Assembly (NCBI RefSeq): GCF_011316935.1
Contig: NZ_WLYS01000002.1
Location: 310,001-374,000, forward strand
DNA from: Sphingobacterium chungjuense
GTDB taxonomy: Bacteria > Bacteroidota > Bacteroidia > Sphingobacteriales > Sphingobacteriaceae
DNA: 64,000 bases
Direction of reading: 5' to 3'
The stretch's first letter is position 1. Every line of letters starts with the position of its first letter. Shown piece after piece: positions 56,727 through 64,000 of the stretch. The position numbers and the translations under genes are program-made. The notes under the pieces were generated by a model. That model did not search any database and was not told where the DNA came from. It saw only the letters and a program-made list of their open reading frames with translations.

Positions 56727-58052
56727 ATGATTACAGAGATTGGCATCATTCTATTATTGATATGCATTAATGCGATACTCGCAACTTCCGAAACGGCCAT
56801 ATTGGCCAGTCGCAAGTCGCGATTACAAGTTGGTGCGCGTAAAAATAGAAGTACCGCAGCTGCTGTATTATTGTTAAAGAACAATCCTAATCGTTTTCTG
56901 CTTACAATACAAATTGGAATTACTTTAATAGGTATTCTACTTGGTGTGGTCAGCAGTGGTCACATTGCCACAGCCCTAGCCCAGCTTCTTTCCAACATAA
57001 CTTGGCTTGCGCCCTACAATTTTCCGGTGGCGATTATCATCATCGTCTTAGCGACGACTTACTTAACGCTAGTGATTGGCGAATTGGTTCCAAAACGAAT
57101 GGGTGCCGCCAATCCAGAACGATATGCTACTTGGATTGCAAAACCAATGATGGTACTCAATAAGCTGATTAGGCCATTTACGTGGTTACTCAATAAATCT
57201 ACTGAATTGCTGAGTACTATTTTTGCGATCAACGCTGTACGTGAGACCGTCACAGAAGAAGAAATCAAAGCACTGGTAGATGAAGGCGTGAGCAGCGGTA
57301 TTATCGAACATATTGAACACGATTTAGTCGATCGTATCTTGAGCTTGGGTGATAAAAAAGCGATCAACTTAATGGTTCATCGCAGTAAAATCACCTACCT
57401 TGACATCAACAATAGTTTTGAACAAAATAAGGATTTCATCCTGAATGCCGAACACACAGAGTACCCTGTGTGTGACGGTTCATTTGATAAAATCAAAGGC
57501 GTAGTACACAGCAAAGCATTATTCAAAGCATACCTGAATGGAGGTGATTTAAATCTTGAACAATTGATGAAACCAATCCCTTTTATCCATGAAAACAGTT
57601 TTGCTTATGCTGCGTTAGAGGCCTTAAGGCAATCAGAGGTAACGCAAGCGATCGTGGTAGATGAGTATGGCAGCCCACAAGGTATTATCACCATGTACGA
57701 CATTATGGATAATATGGTCGGCGGCTTGGCTATAGAAGAAGTAAGTGGTAGCAAATATATCCGAAAACGTACAGATGGCACATACATGGTAGATGGCAGC
57801 TACCAGATTGACGATTTTTTCACCTTTTTCCACCTTGCGCCTACAGAAAAAGAGCAACATGATTTGGCAGGCACTACCACAGTGGCAGGTTTGGTATTTC
57901 AGTTATTAGATCAAATACCCAAAGAGGGCGATATTGTATCTTACAAAAATCTCACTTTTGAGGTGATCGATATGGATGCGCGTCGTATTGATAAATTATC
58001 GGTCAGCATTACCGATACTGAACCTGATGGGGAAGAATTATCCATCAACTAA
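56727..58052 (+). CDS. CNNM/CorC-type membrane protein with CBS domains
   Basis: 441 residues. DUF21/CNNM membrane domain with about four helices (LLLICINAILATSETAILASRKSRLQVGARK is the usual first part), then a CBS pair (about 205-330) and a CorC/HlyC C-terminal domain (YMVDGSYQIDDFFTFF, TVAGLVFQLLDQIPKEGD). Likely divalent cation (Mg2+) transport at the inner membrane; often annotated as hemolysin. Convergent with the lipoprotein gene. Confidence 0.93.
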   Translation: MITEIGIILLLICINAILATSETAILASRKSRLQVGARKNRSTAAAVLLLKNNPNRFLLTIQIGITLIGILLGVVSSGHIATALAQLLSNITWLAPYNFPVAIIIIVLATTYLTLVIGELVPKRMGAANPERYATWIAKPMMVLNKLIRPFTWLLNKSTELLSTIFAINAVRETVTEEEIKALVDEGVSSGIIEHIEHDLVDRILSLGDKKAINLMVHRSKITYLDINNSFEQNKDFILNAEHTEYPVCDGSFDKIKGVVHSKALFKAYLNGGDLNLEQLMKPIPFIHENSFAYAALEALRQSEVTQAIVVDEYGSPQGIITMYDIMDNMVGGLAIEEVSGSKYIRKRTDGTYMVDGSYQIDDFFTFFHLAPTEKEQHDLAGTTTVAGLVFQLLDQIPKEGDIVSYKNLTFEVIDMDARRIDKLSVSITDTEPDGEELSIN

Positions 58053-58063
58053 GCTGCATCGTT

Positions 58064-58792
58064 TTACTTCGAAAATTTATAAATCAGCCCCAGTGTAAAG
58101 ACCGCATTACCGGCTTTTAGATAGTTATTGTCGACCACACCAATATTAAACCCATTGGTATACTGTAGTTGAAAGGATCTGTTGAGCTGCATCCGCGTGT
58201 AAAAGATAGGTTCTATAAATAGATTTTCTTCTACCGGAGATGATACCCCATCGATCCAAAAATCCTTCATACGGATAAAGCTACCACGGATCGCTGTTCC
58301 GTAACTAAATTCTCTGGATCTGCCGAACAATCGTACATCTTCGCGTTTGCGAGAGATATTGGCTTGCACAAAGATCTTTTCAAAATCCATCTCCCGAATC
58401 TCCGTCGGTGCCATGCCTGTCGTGGTGGCGCGGGTATCAGCATCCCGCGAATTACCCAATCCGTAGCCACCATACAATTCGAAGATGCGATCTTTATTTT
58501 TGCCAAAGGTGGTAAAGTAGCCCAATCCACCTTCGTACATATACTGCTTGTATTCCTGATTACCGGATTTGTTATCTACGTACGATCCGTTGGCCATTAC
58601 GGCCACGTGCTTGCCAACAGCGACAGCGAGATTGCCACTGGCATTTCCTTTGATATTGGTATGAGCTGCCGCATAGACTTCGCCTTGGTTGGCAAACATT
58701 GGCGTAGCAGGTACATTGGGCTGGTAAATAGAACTACATCCGGATAAGATAAGTGCAACAGCCAAATACAAGAAATGAAAATTCTTTAACAT
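58064..58792 (-). CDS. Outer-membrane lipoprotein of unknown function
   Basis: 242 residues. Lipobox LILSGC (Cys19) and a beta-rich mature part (GEVYAAAHTNIKGNASGNLAVAVGKHVAVMANGSY, YEGGLGYFTTFG, YGGYGLGNSRD) typical of outer-membrane barrel-like or surface lipoproteins of Bacteroidota. No named family recognised. Start ATG at 58792. Confidence 0.75.
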   Translation of the reverse strand: MLKNFHFLYLAVALILSGCSSIYQPNVPATPMFANQGEVYAAAHTNIKGNASGNLAVAVGKHVAVMANGSYVDNKSGNQEYKQYMYEGGLGYFTTFGKNKDRIFELYGGYGLGNSRDADTRATTTGMAPTEIREMDFEKIFVQANISRKREDVRLFGRSREFSYGTAIRGSFIRMKDFWIDGVSSPVEENLFIEPIFYTRMQLNRSFQLQYTNGFNIGVVDNNYLKAGNAVFTLGLIYKFSK

Positions 58793-58860
58793 AGAAGCGA
58801 TTGAGGTGATGCGCTACCTTACCGAAATACTGTGCCAAATCCTAGAAAAGAGATGTCCTG

Positions 58861-59694
58861 TTACAGAATCCCTTTGCGAATCAATTCTGCTTCCATCTGT
58901 TTTTGTACGTTAATAGCCTCTTCACGAGCTTTCTCGGCAAAATCACGCCCAGAAGAAGCATAGATAATGGCACGCGTACTGTTCACTAGCAATCCGCATT
59001 GCGCATTCATACCGTATTTGCACACATCTTCCAGTGATCCTCCTTGCGCTCCTACTCCAGGTACGAGCAGGAAATGATCTGGCGCGTGCGCGCGGATGTT
59101 TAGGAAAGCTTCTCCACGTGTTGCGCCTACCACATACATCAAGTTGTCGGTGCTGCCCCAGGTATTGACTTGGTCGATTACCTCTTCAAAAAGCTGTTTA
59201 TTGCCTGTGTTCGCAAAATTTTGAAAGTTTTTGCTCCCTGCATTTGAGGTTAAGGCTAACACAATGGCCCATTTATGCTCAAATTCCAAAAATGGCGTGA
59301 CGGAATCCTCTCCCATGTATGGCGCAATGGTGATCGCGTCGAAATCTAAACCCGAGACAGCTGGATCGAAAAATGCTTGAGCATACATTTTGGAGGTGTT
59401 ACCGATATCACCGCGCTTCGCATCTGCGATACGTAAGGTATTTTTAGGAAGTACATCGCATGTTTTGCGAAGCGATTCCCATCCCTTCGTACCGTAGCAC
59501 TCGTAAAAAGCGATATTTGGTTTGTAGGCGACACAAAGATCTTCCGTAGCCGCCACAATTTCTTTATTGAATGCGAAGATGGGATCTTCTTCGCCTAAGA
59601 GATGTTCAGGAATCTTAGTAAGATCGGTATCTAGTCCGACGCATAAAAAACTCTTTTTAGATACAATTTCTTGGAATAACTGATCTCTATTCAT
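58861..59694 (-). CDS. pyrF: Orotidine-5'-phosphate decarboxylase, long form
   Basis: 277 residues, the long (type 2) form. It decarboxylates OMP to UMP, the last step of pyrimidine synthesis. The motif [10 protein letters not shown] with catalytic Lys93 is present, and [10 protein letters not shown] near the N-terminus. It starts 5 nt after tlpA; third gene of the rluA-tlpA-pyrF operon. Confidence 0.97.
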   Translation of the reverse strand: MNRDQLFQEIVSKKSFLCVGLDTDLTKIPEHLLGEEDPIFAFNKEIVAATEDLCVAYKPNIAFYECYGTKGWESLRKTCDVLPKNTLRIADAKRGDIGNTSKMYAQAFFDPAVSGLDFDAITIAPYMGEDSVTPFLEFEHKWAIVLALTSNAGSKNFQNFANTGNKQLFEEVIDQVNTWGSTDNLMYVVGATRGEAFLNIRAHAPDHFLLVPGVGAQGGSLEDVCKYGMNAQCGLLVNSTRAIIYASSGRDFAEKAREEAINVQKQMEAELIRKGIL

Positions 59695-59699
59695 AAATT

Positions 59700-60311
59700 C
59701 TATTTAGACGCTAATTTCTTTAAATAATCAACAAACTCGGGATCACTGTAATCGGCCATTCCTTTGTGGGTAAATACGCGCTGGCCGTGCTTATCTAATA
59801 CCACCGTAGCAGGAATAGCGCCACTCATCCACGTGGATGGAATTTCGCTCTCGGGTACAAAAACAGGCAAATCCAGTTTTTGCTTCTTCAAAAAATCCTG
59901 CGCGACATTCATATCGCCTTCTACCTCTACGAGCATAAACTCCATGTCATCTTGCTGACCGATTTTCGCAATCAGCTTTTGAATCGAGGGCATTTCGGCC
60001 ACACATGGACCACACCATGTTGCCCAGAAATTGATAAATACCACCTTCCCTTTTAATTCAGATGTATGAATGGATTTGCCATTTACGTCTGCTAACGTTA
60101 CACCTTCATTGGCAGCAGCTAGTTCCGACGTATGTGCATCGGTCGTGGTAGAAGCATTTTCTACCTTCGGTTTGAACAAGCCAATTTTCATTAGCCCCTG
60201 CTGCAACACAGCTCGGCTGGCTGGCCAAAACATCAATAAAATGAGTATTACAAGTACACCGTAAATTATTTTACTTCCTAGGGAAAATCGAGGCTTATTA
60301 TCCGTCATCAT
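59700..60311 (-). CDS. TlpA-family thiol-disulfide oxidoreductase
   Basis: 203 residues. N-terminal membrane anchor ([15 protein letters not shown] region, about 15-30) and a thioredoxin fold with the active site WATWCGPC (C100 and C103). The protein should face the periplasm and reduce disulfides, for example in cytochrome c assembly. Second gene of the minus-strand operon, starting 8 nt after the pseudouridine synthase. Confidence 0.93.
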   Translation of the reverse strand: MMTDNKPRFSLGSKIIYGVLVILILLMFWPASRAVLQQGLMKIGLFKPKVENASTTTDAHTSELAAANEGVTLADVNGKSIHTSELKGKVVFINFWATWCGPCVAEMPSIQKLIAKIGQQDDMEFMLVEVEGDMNVAQDFLKKQKLDLPVFVPESEIPSTWMSGAIPATVVLDKHGQRVFTHKGMADYSDPEFVDYLKKLASK

Positions 60312-60319
60312 ATTTGTTT

Positions 60320-61063
60320 TTAGAGGTCAAATTTCTCCAACTGCTTCAACAAAGTAGCGAAATCTTTTGGATACTCTGCTTCGAAGGCATAATCTTTCCC
60401 TTCGATAGAAAATGCAACCGTTCTTGAATGTAGCGCGAAGCGCTTCATAATCGGTTGCTCCTCTTGGCTTTTGGACATGGTAAAGCCACGTTTTTTGATC
60501 TGCGAAAGATATACCGGCTTGCCTTTATACATGGCATCGCCTACAATGGATGCACGCTGTGTAGCTAAATGAATCCGAATCTGGTGCATGCGGCCAGTAA
60601 CCGGCCGACATTCTACCAAAGTATAATGCTTGAAGTATTGAATGCTTTTAAAAAATGTTTCTGCCCGCTTTCCGTTGGCGCGATCAATGGATACATTTTT
60701 ATTTCCTTGGTTCAATATCGGAAGATCGACTAGCAAATCATCAAACGTATGTGTTCCTTCGATGATGGCGTGATATACCTTATTTACACGACGGCGCTCA
60801 AATTCGATGGATACCGCGCGATAAGTTTCTGGATTTTTGGCGATTAATAACACGCCGGAAGTATCCTTATCCAAACGATGACAAACCTGCGCATCTTCGT
60901 GATAGCGTTTTGCTAACCGTAAAATATTGACTTCATCTCCCTCTCGCTGATCCAATGACGATACAAAGGGCGGCTTATTGATGACGATGAGATTCTCATC
61001 TTCATGGATAATCAGATCCTCAAACTTTGGAAATTTAAAAAGACGTGCGTCGGCTTGTATCAT
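60320..61063 (-). CDS. RluA-family pseudouridine synthase
   Basis: 247 residues from the ATG at 61063, five codons after another in-frame ATG. It isomerises uridine in rRNA or tRNA. The catalytic Asp65 lies in CHRLDKDTSG. No N-terminal S4 domain is visible, so it is a short member. First gene of the minus-strand operon with tlpA and pyrF. The RNA site cannot be read from the sequence. Confidence 0.92.
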   Translation of the reverse strand: MIQADARLFKFPKFEDLIIHEDENLIVINKPPFVSSLDQREGDEVNILRLAKRYHEDAQVCHRLDKDTSGVLLIAKNPETYRAVSIEFERRRVNKVYHAIIEGTHTFDDLLVDLPILNQGNKNVSIDRANGKRAETFFKSIQYFKHYTLVECRPVTGRMHQIRIHLATQRASIVGDAMYKGKPVYLSQIKKRGFTMSKSQEEQPIMKRFALHSRTVAFSIEGKDYAFEAEYPKDFATLLKQLEKFDL

Positions 61064-61177
61064 GCGGCAAAAATACAAATAAGCAGAGACTTTTAGATTA
61101 TCTTCCCAAAATACCTACTTTTGCTTATAACACAAGGCGAGTCTACGACTTGCTTCCATCACTAAACACAACACCAC

Positions 61178-61993
61178 ATGTCAGTCCATAACGTGATAAA
61201 AAGAATTACGACATCGAGTTTGCAAATCATGAAGCAACGCCAAGAGAAGATCAGTATGCTCACTGCATACGATTATTCCATGGCACGCGTATTAGATGAA
61301 GCAGGATTAGATATTTTGCTGATCGGTGATTCTGCTGCGAATGTTTTTGCAGGATACGAGACGACATTGCCCATTACGCTAGATCAGATGATCTATCACG
61401 CAGCATCGGTGGCTCGTGCCGCAAAACGAGCCATGGTCGTGGCCGATCTTCCGTTTGGCACGTATCAAGGATCAGTAAATGACGCCTATAATGCCGCCGT
61501 CCGCATGATGAAAGAATCGGGAGCACATGCCTTGAAACTGGAAGGCGGTGTAGAAGTGATCGACAATATTCGTAAGATTGTGCAATCGGGTATTCCGGTT
61601 TGCGGGCACTTGGGATTGACGCCACAATCCATTTACCAATTTGGTGACTTTGGTGTGCGCGCAAAAGAAGAAGCCGAAGCGGCGAAACTGAAATCCGACG
61701 CACTTCTACTACAGGAAGCTGGGTGTTTTGCGGTCGTATTAGAAAAAATTCCAGCCCAGTTGGCGGCAGAAGTTTCGCAGTCTCTTACGATTCCAACCAT
61801 CGGCATTGGCGCCGGCAATGGTTGTGATGGCCAAGTGTTGGTGGTGAATGATTTATTAGGCTTGACGAAAGATTTTAAGCCGAAATTTCTTCGGAGATAC
61901 CTTGACCTGTATAGCGACATCTCAAAAGCTGCTGCGCAGTATGTAGACGATGTGAAATCGGGCAGTTACCCGAATGAATCTGAACAATACTAA
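61178..61993 (+). CDS. panB: 3-methyl-2-oxobutanoate hydroxymethyltransferase
   Basis: 271 residues, full length. First step of pantothenate synthesis: it adds a hydroxymethyl group to 2-oxoisovalerate. Metal ligand and substrate motifs: MLTAYDYSMARVLDEAG, DSAANVFAGYETTLPITLDQM, AHALKLEGG and LGLTPQSIYQFGDF. First gene of a plus-strand operon with a membrane protein and pxpBC; the pathway link with those is not obvious. Confidence 0.96.
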   Translation: MSVHNVIKRITTSSLQIMKQRQEKISMLTAYDYSMARVLDEAGLDILLIGDSAANVFAGYETTLPITLDQMIYHAASVARAAKRAMVVADLPFGTYQGSVNDAYNAAVRMMKESGAHALKLEGGVEVIDNIRKIVQSGIPVCGHLGLTPQSIYQFGDFGVRAKEEAEAAKLKSDALLLQEAGCFAVVLEKIPAQLAAEVSQSLTIPTIGIGAGNGCDGQVLVVNDLLGLTKDFKPKFLRRYLDLYSDISKAAAQYVDDVKSGSYPNESEQY

Positions 61994-61999
61994 CGCATT

Positions 62000-62599
62000 A
62001 TGTTAAAAATCCTGTTTATCGGCGCTCTTTTGGGCATCTTGCTGTACTTCAGCTTTCGTCGCCTAAAGCGCAGTTTTAGCGCCGCTTCGGCAAAAAAAAA
62101 TAGACCGGGATACATTGCGTTAGAAGCAGATTCAGCAGATACAAAACGGGCTATTCGCTCAACAGCGGTGACGGTAGGCACTGGTGTGATTTTGCTGCTC
62201 GTTATCCTACTGCTAGGATTGAAGATCAAGATTTTGCTGATCATGCTACCCATTGCGCTATATCTGATCGCGCAGGTTTTCTTGTTGGCCAATCAAATGA
62301 ACACGATTCGCAATCGCAAGGTCTGGTTCAATCCGCAAACCTCTGACTTATGGATTGAAGATGCCGCACAAGGCAATTATTCCGTGAATATATACCGTGA
62401 TATCACGGCTGTAAGATCAGTGGGCGCTATTCAGCAAAATCGGGATGTATTCTTCGGCTATCATGAATTAGTTACCACGCAAGGATCTATTCGCCTTCCA
62501 TCCCTACTGAGTGAAAATCGGCAAAACAACTTTTTCTTTGATACGTTGCGTGATGGCTTTGACATTAAACCGCATCGATCACTATTCCCTTTATTATAA
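62000..62599 (+). CDS. Membrane protein of unknown function
   Basis: 199 residues. Hydrophobic segments about 2-18 and a paired pair near 55-98 (GVILLLVILLLGL and IMLPIALYLIAQVFLL), then a soluble C-terminal domain (SDLWIEDAAQGNYSVNIYRDITAVRS). Not recognised. It sits 6 nt after panB and 2 nt before pxpB, so it is translated in one operon. Confidence 0.7.
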   Translation: MLKILFIGALLGILLYFSFRRLKRSFSAASAKKNRPGYIALEADSADTKRAIRSTAVTVGTGVILLLVILLLGLKIKILLIMLPIALYLIAQVFLLANQMNTIRNRKVWFNPQTSDLWIEDAAQGNYSVNIYRDITAVRSVGAIQQNRDVFFGYHELVTTQGSIRLPSLLSENRQNNFFFDTLRDGFDIKPHRSLFPLL

Positions 62600-62601
62600 T
62601 A

Positions 62602-63366
62602 ATGACTATGGCTGATTTATCTCTTAAAGCGAACCATTCCCTTCGTTATTATGCCTTAGGAGAACAGGCCATTACGGTAGTTTTTGCCGATCACATCGAT
62701 CCTGATATCTCGCACAAAATACGCCAAGCGGAAATAGTATTAAGTAACCATCCGTTTTCAGGGATGCTCACGACAGTGGCTGCATATACCACGCTGTCTA
62801 TATATTATGATCCATTTATTCTAAAATCGCGTCAAACTATCGATGCTAAAGATATACAGGAATGGATTTTCGACTATTTTATTTCATTGATGGATCGCGT
62901 GAACGAAAACACGCAAGCCGCAGCCAATATTCTATCTATTCCAGTCTGCTACGGTGGCGAATATGGGCCAGATTTAGATATTGTCGCTGCGCACACTGGT
63001 CTTAACTCCGAAGAAGTGATAGCGCAACATACGTCCCAAACCTATTTGGTCTATATGATGGGTTTTATGCCTGGTTTTCCTTATCTCGGCGGTCTTCGTC
63101 CATCATTGGCTACGCCACGAAAAACAACACCACGTAACCTAGTCACACAAGGATCAGTTGGAATAGCTGGTGAACAAACCGGCGTTTATCCATTAGATAG
63201 TCCGGGAGGTTGGCAATTAATCGGGCGCACGCCATTACGACTTTTTGATCCAAAAAGCGAGAAACCAATTTTGCTGCAAAGCGGACAACAGGTTCGTTTC
63301 GAACGACTGGAGCACAGCCTTTTCGATACGTATCAAAACGATCATTATGGAAATAAAACTTCATAA
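62602..63366 (+). CDS. pxpB: 5-oxoprolinase subunit B (KipI type)
   Basis: 254 residues. With PxpA and PxpC it hydrolyses 5-oxoproline to glutamate using ATP. The KipI/carboxyltransferase motif YMMGFMPGFPYLGGL and LVTQGSVGIAGEQTGVYP, then the SPGGWQLIGRTPLRLFDP segment, are typical. The first Met may be residue 1 or 3. It overlaps pxpC by 20 nt. Confidence 0.94.
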   Translation: MTMADLSLKANHSLRYYALGEQAITVVFADHIDPDISHKIRQAEIVLSNHPFSGMLTTVAAYTTLSIYYDPFILKSRQTIDAKDIQEWIFDYFISLMDRVNENTQAAANILSIPVCYGGEYGPDLDIVAAHTGLNSEEVIAQHTSQTYLVYMMGFMPGFPYLGGLRPSLATPRKTTPRNLVTQGSVGIAGEQTGVYPLDSPGGWQLIGRTPLRLFDPKSEKPILLQSGQQVRFERLEHSLFDTYQNDHYGNKTS

Positions 63367-64000
63367 ACCCGGACCATTTAGTACCATTCAGGATTTGGGC
63401 AGATTCGATTTCCTATCATCTGGTGTACCACAATCAGGCGCGATGGATAGCTTATCAGCACGCCTGGCCAACGCTGCATTGGCCAATAAAGCAGAAGCCG
63501 CCGTCATCGAGTTCACCTACGCACAGGCAGAGATAGAAATACGTTCAGACATGTTACTGGCATATTCCGGGAAAGGCGCTGTTTTCTTGGATGAAGAGCA
63601 AACTATCCTTCCAGCAAACCGACCATTGGCAGTACAAAAAGGTACACGATTGAAATTAATTCCTGACGGAATGGGTTGTCGAACGTATTTGGCTGCACCT
63701 GGTGGATGGGATATTCCGCTAATCATGGGAAGTCGAAGCACGTATTTGCCGGCCGAAATCGGCGGCGTGAATGGACGCCTGCTGCAAACCGACGACATCT
63801 TACGCGCCGCCAAATGGGAAGACAAACAGCAAAGTCTTTTTGATTATTTGCAGCACAGCAAACGCACGCATCCGCAGTGGGCGATCAAGCCGATGTGGCA
63901 GGCAACATCGGGTACGCAAGTAATCCGATTTTTGCGCGGGCCAGAAGCCGGCTGGTTTAGCGAAGAAAGTTTGCTGCAATTGATATCTTCTACCTTTGAA
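63347..64000 (+). CDS. pxpC: 5-oxoprolinase subunit C, 5' part
   Basis: Begins at ATG 63347 inside the end of pxpB and runs open to the window edge (218 codons seen). KipA/biotin-dependent carboxylase-like: FSTIQDLGRF near the start, SGVPQSGAMD, and YLAAPGGWDIPLIMGSRSTY. The rest, and pxpA, should lie beyond the window. The overlap with pxpB suggests translational coupling. Confidence 0.93.
   Translation, partial: MEIKLHKPGPFSTIQDLGRFDFLSSGVPQSGAMDSLSARLANAALANKAEAAVIEFTYAQAEIEIRSDMLLAYSGKGAVFLDEEQTILPANRPLAVQKGTRLKLIPDGMGCRTYLAAPGGWDIPLIMGSRSTYLPAEIGGVNGRLLQTDDILRAAKWEDKQQSLFDYLQHSKRTHPQWAIKPMWQATSGTQVIRFLRGPEAGWFSEESLLQLISSTFE

Overview
The window is a stretch of chromosome from a Bacteroidota bacterium, most likely Sphingobacteriaceae (Sphingobacterium or Pedobacter type). 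The evidence is a SusC/SusD pair, TonB and lipoprotein-rich envelope genes, promoters of the TAnnTTTG (-7) / TTG (-33) type with 19-20 bp spacing, almost no Shine-Dalgarno sequences, and an AT-rich base composition. There is no phage, transposon or CRISPR array. Most of the window is housekeeping metabolism, and the more unusual material lies in the non-coding stretches and in one sugar locus.

Layout. 1-3.9 kb: the 3' end of a phytochrome-like histidine kinase, then a small stress-type cluster (single-span 64-aa protein, DUF4142-like lipoprotein, DUF2383-like bundle protein, baeRF protein). 3.9-4.4 kb: two near-identical tandem copies of a candidate small RNA, each with its own -7 box and intrinsic terminator, ahead of a BamA/D15-type outer-membrane protein. 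6.3-9.3 kb: a glycolysis set on the minus strand (pfkA, a BadF-type sugar kinase, gapA). 9.4-16.5 kb: an NrtR-like Nudix regulator, then a TetR-TolC-adaptor-RND efflux operon. 16.7-20.5 kb: tRNA-His, two small unknown genes, a DEAD-box helicase and an APC permease. 21.5-24.1 kb: the gluconeogenic pair pckA-fbp. 24.4-27.4 kb: a SAM-I riboswitch, a short leader ORF, metY and hom. 27.5-33.3 kb: tRNA-Arg, an alpha/beta hydrolase, a patatin, a nitroreductase, PepD, a sugar acetyltransferase and a PfkB kinase. 33.5-35.9 kb: a histidine-rich leader peptide followed by hisG-hisD. 35.9-39.5 kb: mnmA, two identical tRNA-Phe genes bracketing two acetyltransferase genes (one fused to a DinB-type domain), and tRNA-Val. 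39.6-45.5 kb: a possible minus-strand sRNA, small unknown genes, xerC-hpf, and a kinase/CBM9 pair.

45.5-56.4 kb is a carbohydrate-use locus: SusC, SusD, an exported ApbE, two exported Gfo/Idh/MocA oxidoreductases, an FGE-like protein lacking the catalytic cysteines, and a DUF1080 protein. No classical glycoside hydrolase is present. This fits the 3-keto (oxidise, then eliminate or hydrolyse) route of glycoside breakdown. 56.7-64 kb: a CNNM/CorC-type membrane protein, a surface lipoprotein, the rluA-tlpA-pyrF operon, and a panB - membrane protein - pxpB - pxpC operon that runs off the end of the window.

Regulation visible in the sequence: one riboswitch, one amino-acid leader peptide, several promoter-proximal palindromes (before pckA, susC and the second oxidoreductase, and an inverted repeat before tetR), and two genes with strong Shine-Dalgarno sequences, which is exceptional in this phylum. 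All functional calls rest on reading the sequence and on family knowledge; no database search was run.
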